From the NCBI GenBank assembly GCA_021772835.1, contig JAJFLE010000007.1, forward strand, positions 1 to 64,000: a stretch of 64,000 nucleotides of DNA. Direction: 5' to 3'. The stretch comes from Mariprofundus sp. (GTDB lineage Bacteria > Pseudomonadota > Zetaproteobacteria > Mariprofundales > Mariprofundaceae). Shown here piece after piece: positions 11,482 to 21,533 of the stretch. Every line of letters begins with the position of its first letter. The stretch's first letter is position 1. Under the pieces are notes generated by a model that searched no databases, had not been told where the DNA came from, and saw only the letters and a list, made by a program, of their open reading frames with translations. The translations under genes and the position numbers were made by a program.

Positions 11482-13050
11482 TCAATGGTGCGCCGCATCG
11501 ATAACAGGCAGTGCCTGTACCAGTGCTGCGGCTGCATCCAGCTTACTCGTTGTTGCCTGCTCGATCAGATGAGCAACCGACACATGCAGAAAATCCAGGA
11601 ATGGTAGCGGATAGAGACCCATCCACAGTGTCAGCACCATCAAGGGCACAAAAAAACCAAACTCACGGACAGTCATATCTTTCATGGTCTTGACTGAATC
11701 CTTGACCAGATCGCCCATCACAACACGTTTGTACATCCACAGGGTATAACAAGCCGATAACACAACCGAAGTTGTCGCTGCAATTGCCACCCATTTGGTG
11801 GACATGCCCATGTACACGGGATTGGCTTCAAACGTACCGATCAGCACCATAATTTCGCCAACAAAGGCTGAAGCACCGGGAAGTGCAACGTTGGCCATGC
11901 AGAAGAACAGGAAAACAGCAGCAAATACCGGCATTACATTCACCACACCGCCGTAATCACCAATTTCTCGTGTATGCAAACGATCATACATCACACCCAC
12001 ACAAAGGAAGAGCGCAGCAGCAACAAAACCATGCGAGATCATACCAATCACAGCGCCCTCAAGAGCCGCCTGCGTAAACATGAAGGTTCCCAGTGTGACA
12101 AAACCCATATGCGCAATCGAAGAATAAGCGATCAGGCGTTTCATATCTGTCTGCATCAAGGCAACGAGTGAAATGTAAACAATGGCAATCAGTGAAAAGG
12201 CAACCATGAACGGTACGAAATACTGCGATGCATCCGGCAGCATAGGCAATGAGAAGCGCAGGAATCCATAAGCACCCATCTTCAGCAAAATACCCGCCAG
12301 AATGACAGAGCCAGCAGTTGGTGCTTCGGTATGCGCATCCGGTAACCACGTATGCACTGGCCACATTGGCACCTTCACTGCAAAAGCAATAAAGAAGGCG
12401 ATGAAAATCCAGATCTGCCATGTAAAATCAAACGGGTAATCCATGAATGCCAGCATACTGAAAGTCTTGCCTGCCTCGAAATACATCGCCAGCAAAGCAA
12501 CCAGCATCAACACCGAACCTGCCAATGTATACAGGAAGAACTTCAGTGTGGCATACACACGGTTTTTGCCACCCCAAATGCCGATTATCAAATACATAGG
12601 AATCAGCAACGCTTCCCAGAAGAAGTAGAACAACACCGCATCCATAGCTGCAAACACACCAATCAACGTCGTTTCCAGCACCAGGAAAGCGATCATGTAT
12701 TCTTTCACACGACTGGTTATGCATTGCCATGCAGAAACAATACAGATAATGGTCAGCAGACTAGTCAACAGAATAAACGGCATGGAGATACCATCCACAC
12801 CCAGCTGATAGTTAATGTTGAATGTCGTGATCCACGGATGGAACTCTTCAAACTGCATATGCGATGTGCTGGTATCAAACGACAAGGCCAATGGCAGCGT
12901 CACGACAAATGAAGCTATCGAAACAATAAGGGCTGCCCAGCGCACCGCATTGTCACCACGTACAAACAGCCAGATCACCAGCGCCCCTGCCAGCGGCAGG
13001 AAGATGCTCAATGAAAGGATTGGAAAATCCAGAACGTTATGTAAATCCAT
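11482..13050 (-). CDS. nuoM: NADH-quinone oxidoreductase subunit M
   Basis: Antiporter-like proton-pumping subunit of complex I. Diagnostic stretches are VKVPMWPVHTWLPDAHTEAPTAGSVILAGILLKMGAYG and QTDMKRLIAYSSIAHMGF. Length 522 aa with about 14 helices is normal. It lies between nuoL and nuoN with short spacers. Confidence 0.97.
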   Translation of the reverse strand: MDLHNVLDFPILSLSIFLPLAGALVIWLFVRGDNAVRWAALIVSIASFVVTLPLALSFDTSTSHMQFEEFHPWITTFNINYQLGVDGISMPFILLTSLLTIICIVSAWQCITSRVKEYMIAFLVLETTLIGVFAAMDAVLFYFFWEALLIPMYLIIGIWGGKNRVYATLKFFLYTLAGSVLMLVALLAMYFEAGKTFSMLAFMDYPFDFTWQIWIFIAFFIAFAVKVPMWPVHTWLPDAHTEAPTAGSVILAGILLKMGAYGFLRFSLPMLPDASQYFVPFMVAFSLIAIVYISLVALMQTDMKRLIAYSSIAHMGFVTLGTFMFTQAALEGAVIGMISHGFVAAALFLCVGVMYDRLHTREIGDYGGVVNVMPVFAAVFLFFCMANVALPGASAFVGEIMVLIGTFEANPVYMGMSTKWVAIAATTSVVLSACYTLWMYKRVVMGDLVKDSVKTMKDMTVREFGFFVPLMVLTLWMGLYPLPFLDFLHVSVAHLIEQATTSKLDAAAALVQALPVIDAAHH

Positions 13051-13066
13051 TTCCGCCTTCTCCCCC

Positions 13067-15061
13067 TTAAGCCGACAGCATCAGGTAAGTGAGCAGTCCG
13101 AAGACTCCCACCACCATGGCGAATGCATAATGGAACACCATGCCGGTCTGCATGTTTCGCATACGTGCAGCGCCTGATTTGATGGAATCGATAATACCAC
13201 CGTGAATTGCACCCTTATCGATCATATCCAGATCACCCTTCTGCCACAGGAAGGTGCCCAGTCCACGCGTTGGGGCTACAAAGATTTTGTCGTACAACTC
13301 ATCCCAGTACCATTTGTTCAGCAGGAATGTGTAAACAGGCCCGGCCGCGCGAGCAATAGCCGCAGGCATGGCTGTTTGGCGGAAATACATAACATAGGCC
13401 AGCCCGATACCACCAATGGCCAGCCAGAATGGAGCGGTAAAGACAAAGTGATACCAGCCATGCGGTCCGTGCTCAGCCAGAATCATCAACGGGTTGTGTG
13501 CATCGGTAACAAAGATGGCATCGCGGAAATAACCTTCAACAATCTGAGGGTTGGCAATATCGAGCACAAACACGCCCCACATACCTGTGATGACCGCGCC
13601 GATTGCCAGAATCATCAGTGGTATAGTGATCACTTTGGGAGACTCATGCAGGTGTGCCTTGGCATGCGCATCAACACGATCCGAGTTATGGAAAGTGAGA
13701 AAGAACATGCGGAAGGTGTAGAACGCAGTCATGAACACACCTGAAAGCAGTGCAAAGGTAGCAAATGTGCCCACCCAGCCAAACTCGGTAAATTCACGCA
13801 TCATGGTTGCTTCGATAATCAAATCTTTAGAGAAGAAACCTGCAAATGGTGGCACACCGGATAGCGCCAGAGCAGCCAGGAACATAGTAATATAAGTAAT
13901 CGGCATATATTTACGCAACTGACCCATCTTGCGTATGTCCTGCTCAGCCATGACGGCATGAATCACAGAACCTGCAGCCAGGAACAACAGAGCTTTGAAA
14001 TAAGCATGTGTCATCAGATGGAAGATACCGGCTGAATATGCCGATACGCCACAGGCCACAAACATATAACCCAGCTGCGAACAGGTGGAGTATGCAATCA
14101 CGCGTTTAATATCGTTTTGCACCAGACCTATCGTAGCACACATCCACGCTGTTGTTGCACCAACGATAACGACAGCGGCAAGGGCTACTTCCGAGAACTC
14201 AAACATCGGCGAGAGTCGTGCCACCATGAATACACCCGCAGTTACCATCGTTGCAGCATGAATCAGTGCGGAAATTGGTGTCGGGCCTTCCATGGAATCA
14301 GGTAGCCATACATGCAGAGGCACCTGACCGGATTTGCCCATGGCACCAACAAACAGAGCCAGGCATATGAAGGTAATAGCCGTAACTTCCCAGCCCATAA
14401 AACCGAGTGTGACATTCTGCGCCACGAAATCAGGGGTCATGGCAAATACAGTTTTGTATTCCACCGAACCGAAATAGTACCAGACAGCCAGAATACCAAC
14501 GGCAAAACCGAAGTCACCAATACGATTGACAATAAATGCCTTCATGGCGGCTTTATTGGCAGTGTCACGCTGGTACCAGAAGCCGATCAGCAGGTATGAG
14601 AACAGGCCCACAGCCTCCCAACCGAAGAACAGAGTAAAGAAGTTGTTACCCATCACCAGCACCAGCATGGAGAAGGTAAAGGCTGAGATATAAGCGAAGA
14701 AACGAGGATATCCCGGATCACCGTGCATATATCCGATGGTGTAGATATGCACACAGGACGATACAATCGTCACGGTCATCATCATGATCGTAGTCAGCGG
14801 ATCAATCAGCATGCCGACAGGCACGACAAAGTCACCTGCAATCATCCATGTCCAGAAATTACCGTGGAAAGACGCGCCATTCATGACCTGAATAAACACA
14901 TGCACCGACAGTATGGCTGACAGAATCACCGATCCTGATGTAACGATATGCGATAGCTTCTCTTTCAGAGCCCATCCGAACAACCCGGCAGCCAGTGCAC
15001 CAAGTAGCGGCAGCGCGGGAATGGCGAGCAGTTCAGCTGTATTGAGCGTTATCTCTTGCAC
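13067..15061 (-). CDS. nuoL: NADH-quinone oxidoreductase subunit L
   Basis: Distal antiporter-like pump of complex I, with the long C-terminal lateral helix characteristic of NuoL. Motifs seen are GWEAVGLFSYLLIGFWYQR, GKSGQVPLHVWLPDSMEGPTPISALIHAATMVTAG and QNDIKRVIAYSTCSQLGYM. Length 664 aa is slightly longer than the E. coli protein and otherwise typical. Confidence 0.97.
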   Translation of the reverse strand: MQEITLNTAELLAIPALPLLGALAAGLFGWALKEKLSHIVTSGSVILSAILSVHVFIQVMNGASFHGNFWTWMIAGDFVVPVGMLIDPLTTIMMMTVTIVSSCVHIYTIGYMHGDPGYPRFFAYISAFTFSMLVLVMGNNFFTLFFGWEAVGLFSYLLIGFWYQRDTANKAAMKAFIVNRIGDFGFAVGILAVWYYFGSVEYKTVFAMTPDFVAQNVTLGFMGWEVTAITFICLALFVGAMGKSGQVPLHVWLPDSMEGPTPISALIHAATMVTAGVFMVARLSPMFEFSEVALAAVVIVGATTAWMCATIGLVQNDIKRVIAYSTCSQLGYMFVACGVSAYSAGIFHLMTHAYFKALLFLAAGSVIHAVMAEQDIRKMGQLRKYMPITYITMFLAALALSGVPPFAGFFSKDLIIEATMMREFTEFGWVGTFATFALLSGVFMTAFYTFRMFFLTFHNSDRVDAHAKAHLHESPKVITIPLMILAIGAVITGMWGVFVLDIANPQIVEGYFRDAIFVTDAHNPLMILAEHGPHGWYHFVFTAPFWLAIGGIGLAYVMYFRQTAMPAAIARAAGPVYTFLLNKWYWDELYDKIFVAPTRGLGTFLWQKGDLDMIDKGAIHGGIIDSIKSGAARMRNMQTGMVFHYAFAMVVGVFGLLTYLMLSA

Positions 15062-15074
15062 TTAAACTCCCCCC

Positions 15075-15380
15075 TTAACCCTGCAACGTGTTGATATCTT
15101 CAATTTCGATCGAGCGACGCAAGCGATAGAATGAAACAAGTATCGCCAGCCCCACCGCCACTTCACAGGCCGCTACGGTCAACACAAAGAATACAAATAT
15201 CTGGCCGCCGAGATCACCCAGGTGATGTGAAAATGCCACGAAATTGATATTAACAGCCAACAGCATTAACTCGATACACATCAGAATCGAAATTACATTT
15301 TTGCGGTTGAGAAACAACCCGATCACACCGAGTGAAAACAAGGCTGCTGCGACAATCAGGTACTGAGATAATCCCACCAT
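15075..15380 (-). CDS. nuoK: NADH-quinone oxidoreductase subunit K
   Basis: Small membrane subunit with three helices. The conserved acidic residue in the second helix is in [18 protein letters not shown], and [17 protein letters not shown] is the third helix with its conserved Glu. Length 101 aa is exact for the family. Its start overlaps the nuoJ stop by one base. Confidence 0.97.
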   Translation of the reverse strand: MVGLSQYLIVAAALFSLGVIGLFLNRKNVISILMCIELMLLAVNINFVAFSHHLGDLGGQIFVFFVLTVAACEVAVGLAILVSFYRLRRSIEIEDINTLQG

Positions 15381-15964
15381 TACATACTCACCTTGCGAAC
15401 GCGGTCTTCCCTGCGCACTTTCACCTGCGCAGACATGTTCTGATACTTCGCATCTTTACGGCCACGCAGCGTCAATACGATTGATCCGATCAGCGCCACC
15501 AGCAGTATGATCGCTGCAATTTCAAATCCGAGCAGATATTGGGTGTACAGAACCATACCGATCTGTTTGGTATTATTCACTTCCTGGCCAAGATGCGCGG
15601 CTGTTGCCATGGCACCATCGGCAAATACACCGGAGCTGGCAGCCGCAACAAACTCAATCAGCAGGATCACTGCAATCATGCCGCCTAGCGGCAAATACTG
15701 CGTTATACCTTCACGCAATCTGGCAACATTCACTTCCAGCATCATGATGACAAACATGAACAGCACCATCACGGCACCCACATAGATCAAAATCAGGATA
15801 ATGCCCAGAAACTCTGCATCGAGCAGGAAGAACAGACCCGCCGCGTTGAAAAAGCAGAGGATAAGAAACATGACCGAATGCATGGTGTTACGCGAGAGCA
15901 CGACACCCATACCTGAAAGTATCGCCAGGCCAGCAAACAAATTAAAAAATGCAGTTTCGAGCAT
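15380..15964 (-). CDS. nuoJ: NADH-quinone oxidoreductase subunit J
   Basis: Five-helix membrane subunit of complex [30 protein letters not shown] is the signature helix pair. The C-terminus is basic and cytoplasmic ([11 protein letters not shown]). Length 194 aa is normal. The order nuoI-J-K is standard. Confidence 0.96.
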   Translation of the reverse strand: MLETAFFNLFAGLAILSGMGVVLSRNTMHSVMFLILCFFNAAGLFFLLDAEFLGIILILIYVGAVMVLFMFVIMMLEVNVARLREGITQYLPLGGMIAVILLIEFVAAASSGVFADGAMATAAHLGQEVNNTKQIGMVLYTQYLLGFEIAAIILLVALIGSIVLTLRGRKDAKYQNMSAQVKVRREDRVRKVSM

Positions 15965-15987
15965 TACCCCTCCTAAAACTTCCGCGC

Positions 15988-16470
15988 TCAGCTGTAGCGC
16001 GCATCGGCAGCGAGATTCGCCGCGATCTGCTTCTCTAAACGATCACCATTGGCCAGCAACATCTCTTTGTCGTAATACAAACCGTCACGCGTCTCGCAGG
16101 CGTATTCGAACTCTTGCGTCTCAACAATGGCATCCACCGGGCAAGCTTCCTGACAGAAGCCGCAGTAAATGCATTTGCTGAAGTCAATGTCATAGCGGGT
16201 CGTACGGCGAGAGCCGTCGTCACGCTCTTCTGATTCGATGGTAATCGCCAATGCAGGACATACCACCTCGCACAATTTGCATGCGATACAACGCTCTTCA
16301 CCGGACTCGTAACGGCGCAAGGCGTGCAGGCCACGAAAACGCGGAGACAGCGGTGTTTTCTGTTCAGGATATTCAATCGTGATCTTCTTTTTGAACAGGT
16401 ATCGGCCTGTCACGGACAGACCAATCAACAGCTCCCACAAGAACCAGGTTTTAAAAGCACGTTTCAGCAT
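15988..16470 (-). CDS. nuoI: NADH-quinone oxidoreductase subunit I (two [4Fe-4S])
   Basis: Ferredoxin-like subunit carrying clusters N6a and N6b. The two motifs are [12 protein letters not shown] and [13 protein letters not shown] start it at the ATG of [10 protein letters not shown] because GGAGG lies eight bases upstream. A longer in-frame version would begin inside nuoH. That ribosome site is formed by the last codons of nuoH. Length 160 aa from this start. Confidence 0.96.
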   Translation of the reverse strand: MLKRAFKTWFLWELLIGLSVTGRYLFKKKITIEYPEQKTPLSPRFRGLHALRRYESGEERCIACKLCEVVCPALAITIESEERDDGSRRTTRYDIDFSKCIYCGFCQEACPVDAIVETQEFEYACETRDGLYYDKEMLLANGDRLEKQIAANLAADARYS

Positions 16471-16474
16471 GATG

Positions 16475-17536
16475 TTACCTCCACGCCAGCCAGAAGTTGA
16501 TGATGCCATCCAGGCCCGGTGTATAGATGAACATGCCTACGACAAAAATCCAACCCAGCGTCCAGGGCAGGAATATTTTCCAGCCCAGCCTCATCATCTG
16601 ATCGTAACGGTAACGCGGGAATGTGGCACGGAACCAGATAAATACGAAAATCAGGAAGGCCGATTTACCCAGTAACCAGAACGTGCCCGGAATAATATCC
16701 AGAGCCGGGATCGGCGCATACCAGCCACCCAGGAACAAAATTGAAGTCAGCAGGCTGATCAGGATCATTGCGCCATACTCAGCCAGTGAGAATGTTGCGA
16801 ACCACATGCCCGAATACTCGGTATAATAACCGGAAACCAGCTCTTCTGTTTCAGTCAGGTCAAAGGGTGTACGCCCCGTTTCAGCACACCCTGAAATAAA
16901 GAAGACAATTAACATCGGGAACAGTGGAATCATATACCAATGCAGGATGCCGCCAGCCTGCGCATGTACGATATCTGCCAGATTCAATGAACCCGCCAGC
17001 ATCATCACCGTCACCAGACCAAAGCCCATAGAGATTTCATAAGAGATCATCTGGCAGGTTGAGCGTATAGAGCCAATAATCGGATATTTTGAGTTTGATG
17101 CCCAGCCAGCCATCAGTACACCATAAATAGACAGTGATGAAATCGCCATCACATACAACAGGCCGACATTCAGGTTGGATATCGCCATGATATGCGGAGT
17201 TTCCCAGATCCCGAACAATGATGTTTCTCCAAATGGCACAACAGCAAAGGCGACCAATGCAGGAACAAGGGAGAGTAGAGGAGCGGCCACAAACAGAACT
17301 TTATTGGCACGCGCGGGAATGATGGTTTCTTTCAGGAGTAGCTTGAGACCATCAGCCAGCGGCTGTAGCAGGCCTGCAGGGCCAACACGATTACAGCCCT
17401 GACGCACCTGTATCCAGCCGATAATTCGACGTTCGAAATAAGTTATATAGGCTACCGTAAGCGCCACGGGAGCGGCAATTGCAAGAATCTCCAGCGCCCA
17501 GATACCGGCCTGAATGGCCATATCCATCACACTCAT
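16475..17536 (-). CDS. nuoH: NADH-quinone oxidoreductase subunit H
   Basis: Membrane subunit at the joint with the peripheral arm, lining the quinone site. Motifs include [33 protein letters not shown] and [19 protein letters not shown]-like residues (read as TEEELVSGY minus one Glu: [16 protein letters not shown]). Length 353 aa. Its ATG overlaps the stop of the micro-ORF that fills the nuoG-nuoH junction. Confidence 0.97.
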   Translation of the reverse strand: MSVMDMAIQAGIWALEILAIAAPVALTVAYITYFERRIIGWIQVRQGCNRVGPAGLLQPLADGLKLLLKETIIPARANKVLFVAAPLLSLVPALVAFAVVPFGETSLFGIWETPHIMAISNLNVGLLYVMAISSLSIYGVLMAGWASNSKYPIIGSIRSTCQMISYEISMGFGLVTVMMLAGSLNLADIVHAQAGGILHWYMIPLFPMLIVFFISGCAETGRTPFDLTETEELVSGYYTEYSGMWFATFSLAEYGAMILISLLTSILFLGGWYAPIPALDIIPGTFWLLGKSAFLIFVFIWFRATFPRYRYDQMMRLGWKIFLPWTLGWIFVVGMFIYTPGLDGIINFWLAWR

Positions 17537-17685
17537 ACTGCACCTCCGTGTGCAGTACCTTGCAGGCGCGCATTTGCGCGTGCAATTTTGCTGTCCTGAA
17601 TAGTGTCATCGCAGCACTTCCATGTGCTGCGCCCCTGTGGGCACGCTAAAGCGCGTGCAATTTTTCTGTCCTGAAAAATTGTCAT
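17533..17685 (-). CDS. 50-aa linker micro-ORF between nuoG and nuoH (palindromic-repeat derived)
   Basis: Starts MTIFQDRKIARA at an ATG sharing bases with the nuoG stop and ends AHGGAV with a TGA sharing bases with the nuoH ATG (ATGA at both ends). It consists of two diverged copies (76 and 73 nt) of the unit found as a clean tandem in the nuoE-nuoF junction. The second half again reads IQDSKIARANARLQG. The two copies carry length changes that cancel, so one frame stays open across both. GGAGG for nuoH is inside the end of the second copy. No known domain is present. I infer a translational-coupling linker rather than a functional peptide. Whether it is translated is not proven. Confidence 0.55.
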   Translation of the reverse strand: MTIFQDRKIARALACPQGRSTWKCCDDTIQDSKIARANARLQGTAHGGAV

Positions 17686-20042
17686 GCAGCACCCCCTTCA
17701 ATAGATGCACCCGATACGTCGGAAAGATCACCAGCCACACCACGTTTACCTACAAACAGCACACCCGGGCTTACATCTTCACGCACACCAATGTGATAAG
17801 TGTTTTCACCCAGGAACGTACGAACCTTGTGCTCGCCCACAGACAAGCCTTTGGCAGCCAGTGTTTCAGGGTGAACCAGCACATCATCAAGTGCATGAAT
17901 GCGACCCGCTTCAGTGAGAAGTTTGGAAGCTCGAGCCCACATGCCTTCGCGGTACATCGAATAGCGACTCACGACATCCAGCTCAAACGAATCACTGCGT
18001 GCAGCAGGTGCAATGCTGACATCACGGTTGCGCCGCGGTTTGATCAGCACAGTGTCCGTTGCACCACCGGCCCATGCTCCAGCAAGCTCTGGCAAACGCT
18101 CCACCACAGCTGCGCGCAATTCATCCAGATTCACGACAGGCACTTCTGCGCCCATCACCTGAATCATTCGCATCATCACCTTCCACAGCGGACGCTCCTG
18201 GCCCAAAGATTTAATTGGATTAGATGCTATACGAATACGACCTTCCATATTCACGAAGGTGCCCTCAACCTCGGAGTAGGCAGCTGCGGGCAATTGCACC
18301 GACGCATACTCAGCCATTTCACCTGAAATCGAACCAATTTGAATCAATGGCACTTTGGCAAGTGCAGCTTTAGCTGCAGATGGGAATACGCCGTCACCGA
18401 CCGGGTCACTACCGATCACAATCAATGCATCCAGATCACCTGCTGAGGCTGCTGCAAAAATATCACCGGCACTGGCACGAACATCGCCATGCGTGGCTGA
18501 CAGCACCTGACGATTCATACCTTCAGGAATCAGGTTGCGCCCATCATTATCAGATTCTGCATGACCACAAGCGCGCATCAACAGATCCAGACCGTGAATC
18601 AGTGCGGCAGCATCTTCGTGGGCACGAATTTCTTCGCCCACTAGCAATGCGCATGAATCTGCCATCAATGCATCGGCAAGCACCTTGCCCGCCTCATGGC
18701 GATCTGACACAGCAGCCATCCAGCTATCGAATCCAGCTGCAGTTTTACCGACCTCACGCACCTGCTCCATGGCACGGGCAATCACTGCTGGCCAATCGCG
18801 TGGGCGAACCAGCGCATCATTATTGATATCCATATTGGTGCGGTAATTCATTGCACCGATACGTGAAACAGGTTTACCGGCACGGCCACGTTTGCGCAGG
18901 CGCTGCATCAGCAAGGGCAGGCGCTGACGCAAATCAGAACCGAGCACAACAACCTGATCGGCAGCTTCGATCTGTGCCGTAGTCATTGAAAATCCTTCTT
19001 CAAAGGCAAATGTGCGCATATCGCGGCGATGCAGCCCATATGCAACTTTGGCATCAGGAAACAACGCATCGCGCATCAGACGTATCGCCATCTGTCCTTC
19101 AATGCTCCAGTCCGGAGAGAACAGAATACCAACGCGTTTGTCTTTCAACAGAGTGATTACTTGCTCAAAGGCTTCGTCCCATGAAGCTTCGACTAATCCA
19201 CCGCCATCACGGCGCATTGTTGGCTTCAGAATGCGGTTATCAGAACGGAATGCATCATAAACATAACGGCCACGATCACAGATCCACGGCTCAGGGCTAT
19301 GCTCAATCGGACGAATTCGCATGACTTCATCACCACGTGATTCGATACTGATATCACAGCCGTTCGGGCACTGTGTGCAGGTACTCTTATGATGTGACAT
19401 TTCCCAGGGGCGGGAAACGTCGTGAGAAGGTTTATCCAGCAGTGCACCAACAGGACAAATGTCCGGCAGATTACCTGAAAGTTCTGATTCCAGAGCTTCT
19501 TCAACAATGCCTGCAATATTCATGTGATCGGAACGATTCAATATACCGATATCACCTGTACCAGCGACCTCATCAGCAAAACGAACGCAGCGTGTGCAGT
19601 GTATGCAGCGTGTCATACAGGTATTTACAAACGGACCCAGCTCATAATTGACTGACGCGCGCTTGTGCTCGGCATAACGGCCTTTGGATGCACCATGCTC
19701 AACCGCATAATCCTGCAGCTTACAGCTACCACCCTGATCGCAAACGGGGCAATCAAGCGGATGGTGAATCAACAGGTATTCCATCACCATTTCGCGATCT
19801 TTTGCCAGTGATTCTGTCTGGGTTTTAACCTTCATGCCTTCGGAAACAGGCGTGCAACAAGATGCGGCAGGCTTGGCCCAGCCTTCAACTTCCACCAGAC
19901 ACATACGACAGTTTGCTGCCACAGAAAGCTCAGGGTGGTAACAAAAATAAGGGACTTCAGCCCCGTTTTCACGGCAGGCTTCCAGAATACTGGTGCCTGG
20001 TGCTACGTCGACTTCCTGATCATTAATAAACAGCGAGGTCAT
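17682..20042 (-). CDS. nuoG: NADH-quinone oxidoreductase subunit G
   Basis: Large iron-sulfur subunit of the NADH arm. The N-terminal [2Fe-2S] domain has Cys34, Cys45, Cys48 and Cys62. HHPLDCPVCDQGGSC and CIHCTRCVRF carry the [4Fe-4S] clusters. An additional CTQCPNGC with a further Cys about 27 residues on fits the N7 cluster found only in some bacteria. The rest is a molybdopterin-oxidoreductase-like fold. Length is 786 aa. The protein ends IEGGAA, matching the GGAA ends of NuoE and the micro-ORFs because its last codons merge into the junction repeat. Confidence 0.96.
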   Translation of the reverse strand: MTSLFINDQEVDVAPGTSILEACRENGAEVPYFCYHPELSVAANCRMCLVEVEGWAKPAASCCTPVSEGMKVKTQTESLAKDREMVMEYLLIHHPLDCPVCDQGGSCKLQDYAVEHGASKGRYAEHKRASVNYELGPFVNTCMTRCIHCTRCVRFADEVAGTGDIGILNRSDHMNIAGIVEEALESELSGNLPDICPVGALLDKPSHDVSRPWEMSHHKSTCTQCPNGCDISIESRGDEVMRIRPIEHSPEPWICDRGRYVYDAFRSDNRILKPTMRRDGGGLVEASWDEAFEQVITLLKDKRVGILFSPDWSIEGQMAIRLMRDALFPDAKVAYGLHRRDMRTFAFEEGFSMTTAQIEAADQVVVLGSDLRQRLPLLMQRLRKRGRAGKPVSRIGAMNYRTNMDINNDALVRPRDWPAVIARAMEQVREVGKTAAGFDSWMAAVSDRHEAGKVLADALMADSCALLVGEEIRAHEDAAALIHGLDLLMRACGHAESDNDGRNLIPEGMNRQVLSATHGDVRASAGDIFAAASAGDLDALIVIGSDPVGDGVFPSAAKAALAKVPLIQIGSISGEMAEYASVQLPAAAYSEVEGTFVNMEGRIRIASNPIKSLGQERPLWKVMMRMIQVMGAEVPVVNLDELRAAVVERLPELAGAWAGGATDTVLIKPRRNRDVSIAPAARSDSFELDVVSRYSMYREGMWARASKLLTEAGRIHALDDVLVHPETLAAKGLSVGEHKVRTFLGENTYHIGVREDVSPGVLFVGKRGVAGDLSDVSGASIEGGAA

Positions 20043-20188
20043 GCCGAACCTCCATATGATTCAAGGCATCCATGCCTGTCACCCTTAAGGCGAGCTTCGC
20101 TCGTCCAAATGGCATTCCTGCCTTTTTGTGCGACACCCATGCGGGTGCCCTGCGGACGTGTAATTTTTCTAACCTGATAAATCATCAT
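20039..20188 (-). CDS. 49-aa linker micro-ORF between nuoF and nuoG (palindromic-repeat derived)
   Basis: Begins MMIYQVRKITRPQG at an ATG overlapping the nuoF stop and ends SYGGSA with its TGA overlapping the nuoG ATG. The first part resembles the other nuo linkers. The second part contains hairpins GGC-AGGAAT-GCC, CGAGC-GAA-GCTCG and AGGCAT-GG-ATGCCT, the same modules as the intergenic palindromic repeats elsewhere in the window. GGAGG for nuoG lies at its 3' end. No domain is recognisable. Translation is inferred from the preserved frame and the two overlaps. Confidence 0.5.
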   Translation of the reverse strand: MMIYQVRKITRPQGTRMGVAQKGRNAIWTSEARLKGDRHGCLESYGGSA

Positions 20189-21459
20189 GATTTCTCCGCC
20201 AGACGGGCTTGCACATCTTCAGGGAAGTATTTGAGCAACGACAGCACAGGTGCAGCCGCACCTTCGGCCAGCGCGCAGATGGTGCGTCCGGCCATATGCG
20301 TTGCCGCCTCACCGAGCACGGTAACATCTTCAGCATTGCCTTGCCCTTTCTCAACACGCTTCATAATGCGCTCCAACCAGCCCGTACCTTCACGGCACGG
20401 CGTACATTGACCGCAGGATTCATGGGCATAGAAATGCGCCAGACGATGCGTTAGCGCCACCAGGTCGGCTGTTTCATCCATCACAATAATAGCGCCGGAA
20501 CCCAGAAAAGAGCCCGCCTTCATCAGATCATCATAGGTTAGTGGTGTTTCGTAATGCTCGGCAGTCAGCCACGGCGTGGAGGATCCGCCCGGAATAATCA
20601 CTTTGGGCACAGTGCCGTGCTGCAGGCCACCACAGTAATCTTCAATCAATGTTTTCAATGATGTGCCCAGTGGCACTTCATAGTTACCCGGTTTATTCAC
20701 ATGACCGGAAACCGAAAAAACTTTGCAGCCAGCATTGTTCGGAACACCGATGGATGCATGCCATTGACCGCCGAACTCCAGAATGGCCGGAACTGTAGCC
20801 AGCGTCTCCACATTGTTCACCACAGTCGGGCAACCGTAGAAACCTTCGACTGCAGGGAAAGGTGGCTTGAAGCGCGGACGCCCGGCTTTGCCTTCCAGAG
20901 ACTCAATCAGAGCGGTCTCTTCGCCGCAGATATAGGCACCAGCACCACGATGCACAGTCAGATCCATGGAGTATCCGGAACCAAGAATATTGTCACCCAG
21001 CAGATTCGCCTCATATGCCTCGGCAATAGCAGCATTCATGACATTGGTTTCATGCAGAAATTCGCCTCGGATATAGATATAAGCATCTTGCACATCGAGT
21101 GCAAAACCAGCCATAATCATACCCTCAATCAGCAGGTGAGGATCAAAGCGCATGATATCGCGATCCTTGAATGTGCCGGGCTCCCCCTCATCCGCATTAC
21201 ATAACAGGTAGGTTGGCTTGCCCGTATTGCGTGGCACAAACGACCATTTCAGGCCCGTAGGAAAACCTGCACCACCACGACCGCGCAATCCCGAAGTCTT
21301 CACTTCATCAATGATTTTACCCGAATCAAAATCTTTCAGCACTGTCGGCAGGAATGCATAAGCGCCGTTTTTGCGTGCCACCGACAATGTATGCATACCA
21401 GGCACATCAATGTTATCAAAACAAATCTGTTTAACCTGTTTCGGATCAGAGGAAATCAT
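20185..21459 (-). CDS. nuoF: NADH-quinone oxidoreductase subunit F
   Basis: NADH-binding flavoprotein holding FMN and cluster N3. Motifs are GLRGRGGAGFPTGLKWSF (NADH/FMN), CNADEGEPGTFKDR, and ESCGQCTPCREG with a later Cys for the [4Fe-4S] cluster. Length 424 aa is normal. Its ATG overlaps the stop of the second of two tandem micro-ORFs. Confidence 0.97.
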   Translation of the reverse strand: MISSDPKQVKQICFDNIDVPGMHTLSVARKNGAYAFLPTVLKDFDSGKIIDEVKTSGLRGRGGAGFPTGLKWSFVPRNTGKPTYLLCNADEGEPGTFKDRDIMRFDPHLLIEGMIMAGFALDVQDAYIYIRGEFLHETNVMNAAIAEAYEANLLGDNILGSGYSMDLTVHRGAGAYICGEETALIESLEGKAGRPRFKPPFPAVEGFYGCPTVVNNVETLATVPAILEFGGQWHASIGVPNNAGCKVFSVSGHVNKPGNYEVPLGTSLKTLIEDYCGGLQHGTVPKVIIPGGSSTPWLTAEHYETPLTYDDLMKAGSFLGSGAIIVMDETADLVALTHRLAHFYAHESCGQCTPCREGTGWLERIMKRVEKGQGNAEDVTVLGEAATHMAGRTICALAEGAAAPVLSLLKYFPEDVQARLAEKS

Positions 21460-21533
21460 GCCGCACCTCCATGTGCGCCACTCTGCGAGCGCGCGTTTGC
21501 ACGTGTAATTTTGCTATCCTGCAAAATTATCAT
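21456..21533 (-). CDS. 25-aa linker micro-ORF, copy 2 (nuoE-nuoF junction)
   Basis: Encodes a 25-residue peptide starting [12 protein letters not shown] and ending GAHGGAA. It is identical in sequence to copy 1, and the only DNA difference over the coding unit is CGT for CGC (Arg). The start overlaps the copy 1 stop and the stop overlaps the nuoF ATG, both as ATGA. GGAGG of nuoF lies in its last codons, within a GCAC-ATGGAG-GTGC hairpin. Confidence 0.55.
   Translation of the reverse strand: MIILQDSKITRANARSQSGAHGGAA

Noticed and set aside
17391-17609. 72-codon frame starting at the second repeat copy and running into nuoH
   Set aside because: It is out of frame with nuoH. The biologically sensible frame is the 50-codon ORF ending at the nuoH ATGA.
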